Positions 55,291 through 64,000 of a stretch of DNA of 64,000 bases are shown here, piece by piece. The translations under genes were made by a program, and so were the position numbers. This stretch comes from Microbacterium sp. SLBN-154 (GTDB lineage: Bacteria; Actinomycetota; Actinomycetes; Actinomycetales; Microbacteriaceae). Each line of letters opens with the position of its first letter. Position 1 is the stretch's first letter. The DNA lies in the NCBI RefSeq assembly GCF_006715565.1, contig NZ_VFNL01000001.1, forward strand, positions 3,472,001 through 3,536,000, read 5' to 3'. Below the pieces are notes generated by a model. It had not been told where the DNA came from and did no database searches. It worked only from the letters and a program-made list of their open reading frames with translations.

Positions 55291-58200
55291 ATGAGCGACG
55301 CCTCGACGGTGGCGGCACCTGAGGTGCTCGGCCGCTTCGGTCCTGCGACCCAGGACTGGTTCCGTGGCGCCTTCGCCGAACCGACGGCGGCGCAAGCCGG
55401 GGCATGGGATGCGATCTCCCACGGCAAGCACGCACTCGTGGTCGCGCCGACCGGCTCGGGGAAGACCCTGTCGGCATTCCTGTGGGCGATCGACCGCATC
55501 TTCCGGGAGAAGGATGCTCCGGCGAAGACCTCCGACGATGCTCCCCGCCGCCGCCGCGGCGGCACCCGGGCGACCCCTCCCGCTCAAACCCGGGTGCTCT
55601 ACATCTCGCCGCTGAAGGCCCTGGGCGTCGACGTCGAGCGCAACCTCCGGTCTCCGCTTGTCGGCATCGGCCAATCGGGGCGCCGGCTCGGCCAGCCCGT
55701 GCCGAACGTCACCGTCGGCGTGCGCTCGGGCGACACCTCCTCGAGCGACCGCCGCAAGCTCGTCACCGATCCTCCCGACATCCTGATCACCACGCCCGAG
55801 TCGCTGTATCTCATGCTCACCAGCCAGGCCGGTGAGACTCTCCGCGAGGTGCACACCGTCATCATCGACGAGGTGCACGCCGTGGCCGCCACCAAGCGCG
55901 GTGCACACCTGGCGGTGAGCCTCGAGCGCCTCGACGCGTTGCGGCAGTCGCACGACGCCGGCGTGGCACCAGCGCAGCGCATCGGCTTGTCGGCCACCGT
56001 TCGGCCGATCGACGAGGTCGCGCGCTTCCTCGGGGGATCGCAACCGGTCGAGATCGTCGCGCCACCGTCGACCAAGGCCTTCGACCTGCGCGTCGTGGTG
56101 CCCGTCGAAGACATGCTCAATCCGCCGCCGCCTCCGGGAGCGCCCCCCGAACCGGTGGACGGCGGCGACGCCTCCGGTGACTGGTACGCGCCCGACTCCG
56201 CTCCGGAGGAGCGGACCGGATCGCTGTGGCCGCACGTCGAGGAGGCGATCGTCGATCGCATCCTCGCCCACCGGTCGACGATCGTGTTCTCCAACTCTCG
56301 ACGTCTCGCCGAGCGATTGACCGGCCGGCTGAACGAGATCTACGCCGAGCGCATCGGCGCCGAGATCCCAGATCCGACGGCCCCCGCCGCGATGATGTCT
56401 CAGGCCGGGTCGTCGGCAGGCGCGCCCGCCGTCCTCGCCAAGGCCCACCACGGCTCGGTGTCGAAGGAGCAGCGCGCCCAGGTCGAGGAAGAGCTGAAGT
56501 CGGGCGTGCTCCGCTGCGTCGTGGCGACGTCGAGCCTCGAGCTCGGTATCGACATGGGCGCGGTCGATCTCGTCATCCAGGTCGAGGCTCCCCCGTCGGC
56601 GGCATCGGGGCTGCAGCGCATCGGCCGCGCGGGCCACCAGGTGGGCGAGGTGAGCCGCGCCGCCCTGTTCCCCAAGCACCGCGGCGATGTGCTGCACACC
56701 GCGATCGTCACCGAGCGGATGCTCGCCGGGAAGATCGAGGCGATCGCGGTCCCGCAGAATCCCCTCGACATCCTCGCCCAGCAGACCGTCGCCGCATGCG
56801 CCCTCGGACCGATCGACGTGGAGGGCTGGTTCGAGACGGTCAAGCGCAGCGCCCCTTTCCGCACCCTCCCCCGCTCCGCCTACGAGGCCACGCTCGACCT
56901 GCTGGCCGGGCGCTTCCCGTCGGACGAGTTCGCTGAGCTCCGGCCGAGGCTGGTGTGGGATCGCGACCACGGCACCCTCACCGGTCGTCCCGGCTCCCAG
57001 CGGATCGCCGTGACGAGTGGGGGGACGATCCCCGACCGAGGCCTGTTCGGGGTGTTCGTCGCCGGAGAGAGCAGCAACGCCCGCGTCGGCGAGCTCGACG
57101 AGGAGATGGTCTACGAATCCCGGGTCAATGACGTGTTCACCCTCGGCACGACCAGCTGGCGAATCGTGGAGATCACTCACGACCGGGTGAACGTCGTGCC
57201 GGCCTTCGGTCAGCCGGGCAAGCTCCCCTTCTGGCACGGTGACGGCATCGGTCGTCCCGCAGAGCTCGGCGAGGCCCTCGGGAAGTTCTCCCGAGAGGTG
57301 ACGTCGGCGGGGCCCGAGAAGGCGGCGCAACGCCTCGACGCCGCCGGCCTCGACCCGCACGCGCAGCAGAACCTCCTCACCTACCTCGCCGAGCAGCGCG
57401 AGGCCACCGGATCCCTCCCGACAGACCGCACGCTCACGGTCGAGCGCTCCCGCGACGAGGTCGGCGATTGGCGGGTCATCCTTCATTCCCCGTTCGGCAT
57501 GCAGGTGCACGCGCCTTGGGCGCTCGCGGTGAACGCCCGGATCCGCGAGCGCCTCGGCGTCGAAGGCGCGGCCGTCGCCAGCGACGACGGCATCATCGCC
57601 CGGGTGCCGGATGCCACGGCGGAGCCGCCCGGCGCGGAGCTGTTCGTGTTCGAACTCGACGAGCTCGAGCAGATCGTCACCGACGAGGTCGGCGGATCGG
57701 CGCTGTTCGCCTCCCGGTTCCGCGAATGCGCCGCGCGCGCCCTCCTCATGCCGCGGACGAACCCCAACCGCCGAAGCCCGCTGTGGCAGCAGCGTCAACG
57801 TGCCGCCCAGCTGCTCGAGGTCGCGCGGCGCTACCCGACCTTCCCGATCATCCTCGAGACACTCCGCGAAGTGCTGCAGGACGTGTACGACCTGCCGGCG
57901 TTGCTGCGCATCGCCGCGAGCATCGCCGATCGCCGCATCCGACTCATCGAGACGACCACCAGCCAGCCGTCGCCCTTCGCCCGCGACCTCCTGTTCGGGT
58001 ACGTCGGGGCGTTCATGTACGAGGGCGACTCGCCCCTGGCCGAGCGTCGCGCTGCCGCGCTGTCCGTCGACCCCGCGCTCCTGGGTGAGCTGCTCGGCAA
58101 GGTCGAGATGCGAGAGCTGCTCGACCCGGACGTCATCGCGCAGTTCGAACGCGAAGTGCAGCGGCTCGATCCCGAACGCCGCGTGAAGGGGATCGAAGGG

Positions 58201-60045
58201 GTCGCCGATCTGCTCCGACTTCTGGGGCCCCTCGACGCCGACGACGTCACCGCGCGCCTTCAGCCGGACGAGGGGTCGCCGTCCGCCGTTCCCGAGCGGC
58301 AGACCGCCCTGGCGCTTCTCGACGCCCTCGTCGAGGCGCGACGCGCGATCCCCGTCACCATCGGCGGGGTACCCCGCGTCGCCGGTATCGAAGACGCCGG
58401 TCGCCTGCGCGACGCGTTGGGAGTGGCCCTGCCCGTGGGCATCCCGGTGGCGTTCCTCGAGCCGCTGGCCGATCCACTGGGCGACCTCGTCGCGCGCTAC
58501 GCGCGCACCCACGGCCCGTTCCGAACCGATGACGTCGCCACCCGCCTGGGCATCGGCACCGCCGTCGCCCGCCTCACCCTGCAGCGCCTCGAAGCGCAGG
58601 GACGCCTCTCGAGCGGGTTCTTCCTTCCCGTGGGCGACGACCGGACCGGTCGCGCCGAGGAGGCCGAGTGGTGCGACAGCGAGGTGCTGCGCCGCCTGCG
58701 GATGCGCTCGCTGGCCGCCATCCGCGGCAGCGTCGAGCCCGTTCCCCCCGACGCCTTCGCGCGATTCCTGCCCGAATGGCAGCATGTCACCCGGCCCCTC
58801 GAAGGCATCGACGGCGTCGCCGCCGTCGTCGAGCAGCTGGCGGGGGTTCCCATCCCGGCCAGCGCATGGGAGTCGCTCATCCTCCCGTCGCGTGTCAGCG
58901 ACTACTCCCCGGCCCTGCTGGACGAGCTGACCACCAGCGGTGAGGTGGTCTGGTCCGGACACGGCTCGCTCCCCGGACGCGACGGCTGGATCGCCCTGCA
59001 TCCGGCCGACACCGTTCCGCTCACGCTCGCACCGATCGAGGACGAGCTCGCGGAGGATTCGCTCGAAGCCCGCATCATCGAGGTGCTCGAGGCCGGTGGC
59101 GCGTATTTCGCGGCTCAGTTGCGCTCGCTGGCCCACGCCGAGAACGAGCAGTCCGTGATCGATGCCCTCTGGGCGCTGACGTGGACCGGTCGCGTCACCA
59201 ACGACACCTTCGCGCCTATCCGAACTCTTCTCGCCGGGGGCTCGCAGGCCCACCGGGTCAGCCGGCGGGCGCCGCGCGCGCGGATGTATCGCGGCGCGGC
59301 CCTGCCCCGTGTCACCCCGTCGGCGCCGCCACGCCCGCCGGCGATCGGCGGGCGCTGGTCGCTCCTTCCCGCGGTCGAGCCCGACCCCGCGCTGCGGGCG
59401 ACGGCGGCGGCGAGCCTGCTGCTCGACCGCTACGGCGTGGTGACGCGCGGCTCCGTTCAATCCGAGGGGACGCCCGGTGGCTTCGCTCAGGCTTATCGCG
59501 TGCTCGCGGGCTTCGAGGAGGCCGGCCACTGCCGACGCGGGTACGTGATCGAGAAGCTCGGCGCCGCCCAGTTCGCCGCGTCGAGCACGGTCGATCGCCT
59601 GCGCCACTTCGCCGCTCTGCCCGACCCGCCGCCACGGGCGGCCGTCACCCTCGCTGCGACCGATCCCGCCAACCCTTACGGCGCCGCTCTGGGGTGGCCA
59701 CGTGTCGAGGGCGTCTCCCACCGGCCCGGCCGGAAAGCCGGCGGCCTCGTCGTCCTGGTCGACGGTCGTCTGGTGCTGTACGTCGAGCGCGGGGGCAAAT
59801 CGACGCTCGCATTCACCGACGATGTCGCCTCGCTGCAGTCGGCGGCGCGCGACCTGGCCGCGACGATCGCCGCGCGCCGGCTCGACACGGTGACGATCGA
59901 ACAGGTCAACGGCTCGTTCGTTCTCGGCACGCCCGTGGGAGGCGCACTGCGTGAGGCCGGTTTCGTCGAAAGCCCCCGTGGTCTGACGCTGCGCCGCGCC
60001 ACCGCGGCCGCAGCCGGTGCGGGAGGACCGGGGCGCCGTGCCTGA
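55291..60045 (+). CDS. lhr: Large helicase-related protein Lhr
   Basis: ATP-dependent 3'-5' DNA helicase of about 1584 residues acting in DNA repair. Helicase motifs: Walker A VAPTGSGKTLSAF (near 50), DEVH box VIIDEVHAVAATKRG, SAT-type motif LSATVRP and motif VI QRIGRAGHQVG; a long C-terminal half of winged-helix and Lhr-specific domains follows. The length matches mycobacterial Lhr. ATG 55291 follows GGGGGG. The nei gene overlaps its end by 8 nt, as in mycobacteria, where lhr and nei2 are neighbours. Confidence 0.95.
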   Translation: MSDASTVAAPEVLGRFGPATQDWFRGAFAEPTAAQAGAWDAISHGKHALVVAPTGSGKTLSAFLWAIDRIFREKDAPAKTSDDAPRRRRGGTRATPPAQTRVLYISPLKALGVDVERNLRSPLVGIGQSGRRLGQPVPNVTVGVRSGDTSSSDRRKLVTDPPDILITTPESLYLMLTSQAGETLREVHTVIIDEVHAVAATKRGAHLAVSLERLDALRQSHDAGVAPAQRIGLSATVRPIDEVARFLGGSQPVEIVAPPSTKAFDLRVVVPVEDMLNPPPPPGAPPEPVDGGDASGDWYAPDSAPEERTGSLWPHVEEAIVDRILAHRSTIVFSNSRRLAERLTGRLNEIYAERIGAEIPDPTAPAAMMSQAGSSAGAPAVLAKAHHGSVSKEQRAQVEEELKSGVLRCVVATSSLELGIDMGAVDLVIQVEAPPSAASGLQRIGRAGHQVGEVSRAALFPKHRGDVLHTAIVTERMLAGKIEAIAVPQNPLDILAQQTVAACALGPIDVEGWFETVKRSAPFRTLPRSAYEATLDLLAGRFPSDEFAELRPRLVWDRDHGTLTGRPGSQRIAVTSGGTIPDRGLFGVFVAGESSNARVGELDEEMVYESRVNDVFTLGTTSWRIVEITHDRVNVVPAFGQPGKLPFWHGDGIGRPAELGEALGKFSREVTSAGPEKAAQRLDAAGLDPHAQQNLLTYLAEQREATGSLPTDRTLTVERSRDEVGDWRVILHSPFGMQVHAPWALAVNARIRERLGVEGAAVASDDGIIARVPDATAEPPGAELFVFELDELEQIVTDEVGGSALFASRFRECAARALLMPRTNPNRRSPLWQQRQRAAQLLEVARRYPTFPIILETLREVLQDVYDLPALLRIAASIADRRIRLIETTTSQPSPFARDLLFGYVGAFMYEGDSPLAERRAAALSVDPALLGELLGKVEMRELLDPDVIAQFEREVQRLDPERRVKGIEGVADLLRLLGPLDADDVTARLQPDEGSPSAVPERQTALALLDALVEARRAIPVTIGGVPRVAGIEDAGRLRDALGVALPVGIPVAFLEPLADPLGDLVARYARTHGPFRTDDVATRLGIGTAVARLTLQRLEAQGRLSSGFFLPVGDDRTGRAEEAEWCDSEVLRRLRMRSLAAIRGSVEPVPPDAFARFLPEWQHVTRPLEGIDGVAAVVEQLAGVPIPASAWESLILPSRVSDYSPALLDELTTSGEVVWSGHGSLPGRDGWIALHPADTVPLTLAPIEDELAEDSLEARIIEVLEAGGAYFAAQLRSLAHAENEQSVIDALWALTWTGRVTNDTFAPIRTLLAGGSQAHRVSRRAPRARMYRGAALPRVTPSAPPRPPAIGGRWSLLPAVEPDPALRATAAASLLLDRYGVVTRGSVQSEGTPGGFAQAYRVLAGFEEAGHCRRGYVIEKLGAAQFAASSTVDRLRHFAALPDPPPRAAVTLAATDPANPYGAALGWPRVEGVSHRPGRKAGGLVVLVDGRLVLYVERGGKSTLAFTDDVASLQSAARDLAATIAARRLDTVTIEQVNGSFVLGTPVGGALREAGFVESPRGLTLRRATAAAAGAGGPGRRA

Positions 60046-60811
60046 GGGCGACACCGTCTTCCGTGCGGCGCGACGGCTTCACGAGGCACTCGCCGGTCAT
60101 CCGGTGGCGCGTTTCGACCTGCGGGTTCCGCAGGTGGCGACGGTCGATCTGACCGGAGAGACCGTGCACGCGGTGGTCCCGCGGGGCAAGCACATCCTGC
60201 ACCGCATCGGCTCCTGGACCTTGCACAGCCATCTCAAGATGGAGGGCGAGTGGCACGTCTATCGCCGCGGCGGGCGGTGGCGCAAACCCGGGTACAAGGC
60301 CCGCGCCATCGTCGGCACGACGGAGTGGGACACCGTCGGCTTCGACCTGGCGGACATCGCCGTCGTCCCGACCGAACGGGAAGGCGAGCTCGTGGATCAC
60401 CTCGGCCCCGATCCGCTGTCGAAGGACTGGGACCCCGCCGAGGCGGCACGACGGCTCTCGTCGGACCCCCGCGAGATTCATGTCGCCCTGCTGGAGCAGC
60501 GACACGTCGCGGGGTTCGGCAACGAGTACGCCAACGAGATCCTCTTCGTCCGCGGCATCCTCCCCACCACCCCCGCACCCGAGGTCGACGCGGCAGCGCT
60601 ACTCGATGTCGGGGTACGGATGATCCGAGCCAACCGCGACCGCTCGGGCCGCACGTTCACCGGCGACTCGCGCCCCGGGCAGAGCACCTGGGTCTACCGC
60701 CGCGAGGGACGGCCCTGCCGACGATGCGGCACACAGATCATCGGCGGAGAACTCGGGGCTGATCCGACGCGGGAACGCATCATCTTCTGGTGCCCGGTCT
60801 GCCAGACCTGA
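60038..60811 (+). CDS. nei: Formamidopyrimidine/endonuclease VIII-type DNA glycosylase (Nei)
   Basis: 257 residues. After GTG, PEGDTVFRAARRLHEAL gives the catalytic N-terminal Pro and Glu; a lysine in VVPRGKHIL, the helix-2-turn-helix segment FGNEYANEILFVRGI and the C-terminal zinc finger CRRC..FWCPVC complete the family. It removes oxidised bases and nicks the DNA. Start overlaps the lhr stop by 8 nt; joint function in repair is likely. Confidence 0.93.
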   Translation: MPEGDTVFRAARRLHEALAGHPVARFDLRVPQVATVDLTGETVHAVVPRGKHILHRIGSWTLHSHLKMEGEWHVYRRGGRWRKPGYKARAIVGTTEWDTVGFDLADIAVVPTEREGELVDHLGPDPLSKDWDPAEAARRLSSDPREIHVALLEQRHVAGFGNEYANEILFVRGILPTTPAPEVDAAALLDVGVRMIRANRDRSGRTFTGDSRPGQSTWVYRREGRPCRRCGTQIIGGELGADPTRERIIFWCPVCQT

Positions 60812-60899
60812 ACCGTCCGACCCGTCGACCCATCCGCTGCGTACCTCTGCGACGAAGACTTTGCAAGCCCCTGCATCCAAGAAGGCTGATGCGAGGGAA

Positions 60900-60929
60900 T
60901 GTATCTGTGCAGGCATCGGTTGTATCTGT
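60900..60929 (+). promoter_or_regulatory. Direct repeat TGTATCTGT, 21 bp apart
   Basis: TGTATCTGT occurs at 60900-60908 and 60921-60929, two helical turns apart, 35-64 bp upstream of the hexapeptide-protein start. It is AT-rich against the surroundings and could be an activator- or repressor-binding site. No matching regulator is identified. Confidence 0.45.
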
Positions 60930-60963
60930 ACTCGGCGCAACAACCGCGCTGAAGGAGGAGATC

Positions 60964-61371
60964 GTGGGTAAGAACTACGTCGACATCGAGAACGACCAGG
61001 GCGAGACGCTCCGCTACCGCAAGCACGTCAACGGGCGCGGACTGATCGCTCACGGCGCAAAGGTGCACCCGACCGCCATCGTCGAGGCCGGCGCCTACGT
61101 CGAACCCGGTGCTCAGATCGCCGCCGGTGCTCGGGTCGGGCGCGGTGCGTGGATCGAGGCGGAGGCCATGATCGGTCCCGAGGTTCACATCGCTCCCCAC
61201 GCCCACGTCGGACCCGGCGCGGTCATCGGCGGCGGCGCACGCATCGGCGTCCGCACGAACATCGGCGCGAACGCGCGGGTCGCGGTGAACTCCCTCATCC
61301 GCGACGACGAGACGATCGCCGACGGTGAGCGGGTGGCGACCGACCGCCGCGGTTTCCGGCTGGCCGCCTGA
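60964..61371 (+). CDS. Left-handed beta-helix (hexapeptide-repeat) protein
   Basis: 135 residues from GTG 60964, which has GAAGGAGGAG just upstream. A short N-terminal strand region (NYVDIENDQGETLRYRKHV) precedes at least ten hexapeptide repeats from residue 33 (HPTAIV EAGAYV EPGAQI AAGARV and so on). Such proteins are trimeric acyl- or other transferases or carbonic-anhydrase-like; no catalytic residue set can be read here, so the function is unknown. Confidence 0.78.
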   Translation: MGKNYVDIENDQGETLRYRKHVNGRGLIAHGAKVHPTAIVEAGAYVEPGAQIAAGARVGRGAWIEAEAMIGPEVHIAPHAHVGPGAVIGGGARIGVRTNIGANARVAVNSLIRDDETIADGERVATDRRGFRLAA

Positions 61372-61416
61372 CCCCATCCACCGCCCAGCGCCGTCGGCCG
61401 CGACTAGCCTGAACGC

Positions 61417-62028
61417 ATGACGGCGCGGCCCTTCCTTCTCGGTGCAGTTCCCGGAGCCACCCCCGGCAAGTGGATCGGGATCTGGAAAGAGCGGATGCCG
61501 CGGGTCGCCCTCGAGCTCGTGCCGATCTCCGTGTCCGACCAGCGTCGACGTCTCGACACCGGGGAGGTCCATGCGGCTCTCGTCCGCCAGCCCATCGACA
61601 AGGACGGGTTGTATCTCATCCCCCTCTACGACGAAGTGCCCGTCGTCGTCATGTCCACCGACTCCCACCTGACCGTCGCCGACGAGTTGAGCTTCGACGA
61701 CCTGGCCGGGGAGACCGTCTTCACGCCGTCGGACGACGTGCTCGGCGTCGAGGTCGCAGGGACGACGGCAGCAACCTTCGGCGGCTCGCTCGACACCGCC
61801 GAGGCCATCGCCACCGCCGCGAGCGGTGCCGGAATCGTCATCGTCCCGATGTCGCTGGCGCGATTGCACCATCGCCGCGATGCGACGTTCCGTCCACTCG
61901 TCGACGGCCCCGTGTCATCCCTCGGTCTCGCGTGGCCCATCGATCCCCCCGACGGGGAGATCGACGCGCACATACAGACCTTCATCGGCATCGTCCGCGG
62001 TCGCAGCGCCCGTTCGTCGCGCACATGA
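61417..62028 (+). CDS. LysR-type effector domain without DNA-binding domain
   Basis: 203 residues: a type 2 periplasmic-binding fold as in the effector part of LysR regulators (FLLGAVPGATPGKWIGIW, LALVRQP-like VHAALVRQPIDKDGL, GAGIVIVPMSLARLHHRRD), starting directly at the first strand. No helix-turn-helix is encoded before it and no signal peptide is present, so it is an intracellular ligand-binding protein of unknown partner. Such free-standing domains occur in Microbacteriaceae. Confidence 0.78.
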   Translation: MTARPFLLGAVPGATPGKWIGIWKERMPRVALELVPISVSDQRRRLDTGEVHAALVRQPIDKDGLYLIPLYDEVPVVVMSTDSHLTVADELSFDDLAGETVFTPSDDVLGVEVAGTTAATFGGSLDTAEAIATAASGAGIVIVPMSLARLHHRRDATFRPLVDGPVSSLGLAWPIDPPDGEIDAHIQTFIGIVRGRSARSSRT

Positions 62029-62032
62029 CGCA

Positions 62033-62066
62033 GGGGTGCCGCGGACCGAAACTCCCGCGACACCCC
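62033..62066. terminator. Hairpin terminator between convergent genes
   Basis: GGGGTGCCGCGG (62033-62044) pairs with CCGCGACACCCC (62055-62066) with one mismatch, 5 nt after the LysR-like stop. Two further hairpins follow, CGGTCGG/CCGACCG (62132-62152) and GGAGCC/GGCTCC (about 62173-62191), before the CHAT gene end. The 192-bp stretch otherwise holds nothing recognisable. Confidence 0.6.
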
Positions 62067-62220
62067 CGGAAGCGACACGGATCATCACGCCCCGCGGGAG
62101 CGCGCCCCCCGGCAGATCCTCGAGTGCCCCCCGGTCGGGCTTCGGCCGACCGCACTCACTGCCGCTTCACAGTGTCGGAGCCGCGCGACGGCTCCGTGAT
62201 ACACGCCGCGTGAGATTTCT

Positions 62221-64000
62221 TCAGAAGCCGCGGCCGTGCACCTGGAACGGCGCCCGGATCCCCGTCCGTCGCGCGGCAGCAGCGAGAGCCTCCGCCGGGG
62301 CCTCGCCCGCGGCAAGGCCCTCATGCATCACGGCCAGGAGCTCGCACGCGTCGTCGTCTGCCACCCGGACGGGCGCGGCGATCACCGACTCCGCTCCGCC
62401 GTGCAGCCAGATGCGGGCCATACCGAGCGCCTCCTCCCCCCACCGCACCGAGGACCGCCCGACCTCGCACGCCGAGAGCACCACGACACGGGGCACCTCG
62501 GGGATGAGATCGATGTCGTACCCGAAGAGCACGCCGTCGGTGAGCTCCAACCCCGAGAACAGCGGGTTGTCCGCGGTGTGACGACCGTGCGCGGCGATGT
62601 GGAGGACGTCCGACGACGCGGCCAGCCGGGCCGTCGCACGCACCGCCGCATCGTCGGCGAGGAGCATCGCCGACGATGGCCAGGCAGACCCCGCCCGGGC
62701 GACTTCCTCCTCACCGCGCGGCACCCCCGGGCCGACGACGAAGCCGGTCGCACCTCCCGCCACGGGTGTCACGGACATGGCGCGCACCCAGCGCGTCGCC
62801 GACGTCGCCGCCGTGAACACCCGCCCCTCCATCGACGGGAGCATCCCCCAGGGCACACCGCTGAGGATGCCGGGGACGGTGAGCACAAGTCGCCGACGGT
62901 CGGTGCGTGACAACGCGGGATCGAGGATGCCCGCGTCGAGCTCGGCGAGTCGGCTCTGCAGCGCGGCCTGCACGACGGAGACCATCGGTCCCGACCGCAC
63001 CGCCGCCGCGATGTCCAGGTCGGCACGCAGTCCCGGCAGCAGCCGGCTGACCTGGTCGGGGTCAGCGAGACGGATGAGACTGTCCTGCTCACTGTCCGTC
63101 ACCAGGACGGCGAGCTCGGCTCCGGTGTACAGGAAGCTCAGCACCGCGGTGTCGGCGCCGAGGACGCCGCGCAGGGTCTGCAGCGTCGCGCGCTCCGACA
63201 TCTCTCCCGCGCGGGTTCCCGCCCACTGCCGTCGGCGCGCGCGTTCCCGCAGCTCGGCCGCGCGCGGGTCGTCGAGCCAGTCGATGCCCGTACGCTCCGC
63301 ACGGATCGTGCGGAGTTCCGCCAGCTCGGCGGCCAGCTGCGGGTCGGGAGGCGGGCGGAGCGGGGTCGACTGCTGGCTGAGGTGTCGGGCGCGCTCCGCC
63401 CACGCGAATGCGACCTCCGGATCCTTCGAGCGCACGGCCGCGTCGAGACCGGCGTACATGAGGCGCGCGCCGTGCATCGCGGCGGAGGTCTGCAGATCGA
63501 GGCTGCCGAACGTGCCCGTCCACGACGCCAGGACGTCGATTCCCCGTGCCGCGTGTCGGCGCACGTCACCGTGCCGACCGCGCCACGCAGCACGCGCCGC
63601 TTTCACCTCTTGAGCGATGAGGCGCACTTCGAGGGGCGCGTCGTCACGGACCCGGACGCGCCGCCCGTCGAGCGAGGGGTCGGCCGCGGCCGCCGTGAGC
63701 CGCAGGGCGGTCGCCTCGCCGCGGAAGCCCGCTCGGACGAGATCGACCGCGACCTCCTCGACCCGCTGGGCGACCTCTTCCCTCGGGGCCCCGCGCGGGG
63801 GCTGCATCTCGGCGCGCAACCGGATCGCCTCCGCCCGGTGCGCCCACGCCTCGTTCCCGAGGCGTTGAAATCTGCGGGATGCTGCGAGCGCGACCTTTCG
63901 CGCCCGCGCGGGGTCGTGCGTGAGAAGCGATCGCGCCAGCTGGAACTCCGCCTCCGCCCGCGACTGCGGCATCCGGTGAGCGCCGAAGACGGCCGCGACC
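62221..64000 (-). CDS. CHAT-domain (caspase-like) protein with helical repeats (partial)
   Basis: About 593 residues in the window. The N-terminal part (to about 290) is helical with TPR-like periodicity (VALAASRRFQRLGNEAWAHR), and the C-terminal part is a CHAT protease domain: catalytic-type His in LHIAAHGRHTADN and Cys in VVLSACEVGRSS, followed by GMARIWLHGGAESVIAAP. The frame stays open to the right edge and a protein-like segment (VAAVFGAHR) precedes the first ATG (63972), so the true start probably lies outside. CHAT proteases may cleave partner proteins; no partner is visible here. Confidence 0.85.
   Translation of the reverse strand, partial: VAAVFGAHRMPQSRAEAEFQLARSLLTHDPARARKVALAASRRFQRLGNEAWAHRAEAIRLRAEMQPPRGAPREEVAQRVEEVAVDLVRAGFRGEATALRLTAAAADPSLDGRRVRVRDDAPLEVRLIAQEVKAARAAWRGRHGDVRRHAARGIDVLASWTGTFGSLDLQTSAAMHGARLMYAGLDAAVRSKDPEVAFAWAERARHLSQQSTPLRPPPDPQLAAELAELRTIRAERTGIDWLDDPRAAELRERARRRQWAGTRAGEMSERATLQTLRGVLGADTAVLSFLYTGAELAVLVTDSEQDSLIRLADPDQVSRLLPGLRADLDIAAAVRSGPMVSVVQAALQSRLAELDAGILDPALSRTDRRRLVLTVPGILSGVPWGMLPSMEGRVFTAATSATRWVRAMSVTPVAGGATGFVVGPGVPRGEEEVARAGSAWPSSAMLLADDAAVRATARLAASSDVLHIAAHGRHTADNPLFSGLELTDGVLFGYDIDLIPEVPRVVVLSACEVGRSSVRWGEEALGMARIWLHGGAESVIAAPVRVADDDACELLAVMHEGLAAGEAPAEALAAAARRTGIRAPFQVHGRGF

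Noticed and set aside
55204..60054. 1616-codon open frame antisense to lhr
   Set aside because: It shadows the helicase gene in a high-GC region; its product is low-complexity Arg/Gly-rich with no domain, while the + strand encodes all helicase motifs.

Overview
The window is high-GC actinobacterial chromosome. Gene content and style (actinobacterial TerC paralogues, lhr next to nei, a YkoEDC-type thiamine-precursor transporter, frequent GTG starts and 4-nt ATGA/GTGA overlaps) fit the family Microbacteriaceae, most likely a Microbacterium-like organism. That assignment is inference from gene content. No rRNA, tRNA, integrase or complete insertion sequence was seen.

Layout. 1-2.9 kb: propionate (2-methylcitrate) operon with its GntR regulator, running off the left edge. 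3-7.5 kb: drug-type ABC exporter, a small winged-helix regulator and a carboxylesterase. 7.5-10.6 kb: rnhA, then a two-gene cassette of AviRb-like and AviRa-like 23S rRNA methyltransferases bounded by a perfect 21-bp direct repeat, then a membrane protein. 10.6-18.2 kb: Nudix hydrolase, two aldo/keto reductases, an ABC1/UbiB kinase-like membrane protein, an ABC-2 exporter and rlmN. 18.2-28.7 kb: a less GC-rich, gene-poor accessory region. It holds small membrane proteins, an ECF sigma factor with a partner membrane protein, an intact Phd/RelE toxin-antitoxin pair inside an inverted gene duplication, a YoeB toxin with a broken antitoxin, several pseudogenes, and a family of short repeats all in one orientation. 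28.8-34.1 kb: beta-glucoside PTS operon under LicT/BglG-type antitermination (RAT and terminator visible). 34.1-42.3 kb: palindromic repeats, GNAT, TetR with an amine oxidase, a three-gene acyl-CoA/SDR operon, TerC with a manganese riboswitch, an APH-type kinase and an AHSA1 protein. 42.3-45.3 kb: thiamine-precursor ECF transporter under a TPP riboswitch. 45.4-52.5 kb: D-Ala-D-Ala carboxypeptidase, a J-domain/NERD-like fusion, a second TerC with its own manganese riboswitch, a membrane AlbA_2 protein, a DUF4916 Nudix-like protein and an esterase. 52.6-53.4 kb: a tandem array of 57-bp palindromes. 53.4-64 kb: ABC-F ATPase with a candidate attenuator leader, lhr, nei, a hexapeptide-repeat protein, a lone LysR effector domain and a CHAT protease cut by the right edge.

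The most notable content is the orthosomycin-resistance-type aviRb-aviRa cassette with its flanking duplication, and the 18-28.7 kb accessory region, where same-orientation repeats sit between small, often broken genes. The window holds several genes acting on or around the ribosomal peptidyl-transferase region (AviRa-like, AviRb-like, RlmN, ABC-F), plus an APH-type kinase, but they are in separate transcription units.
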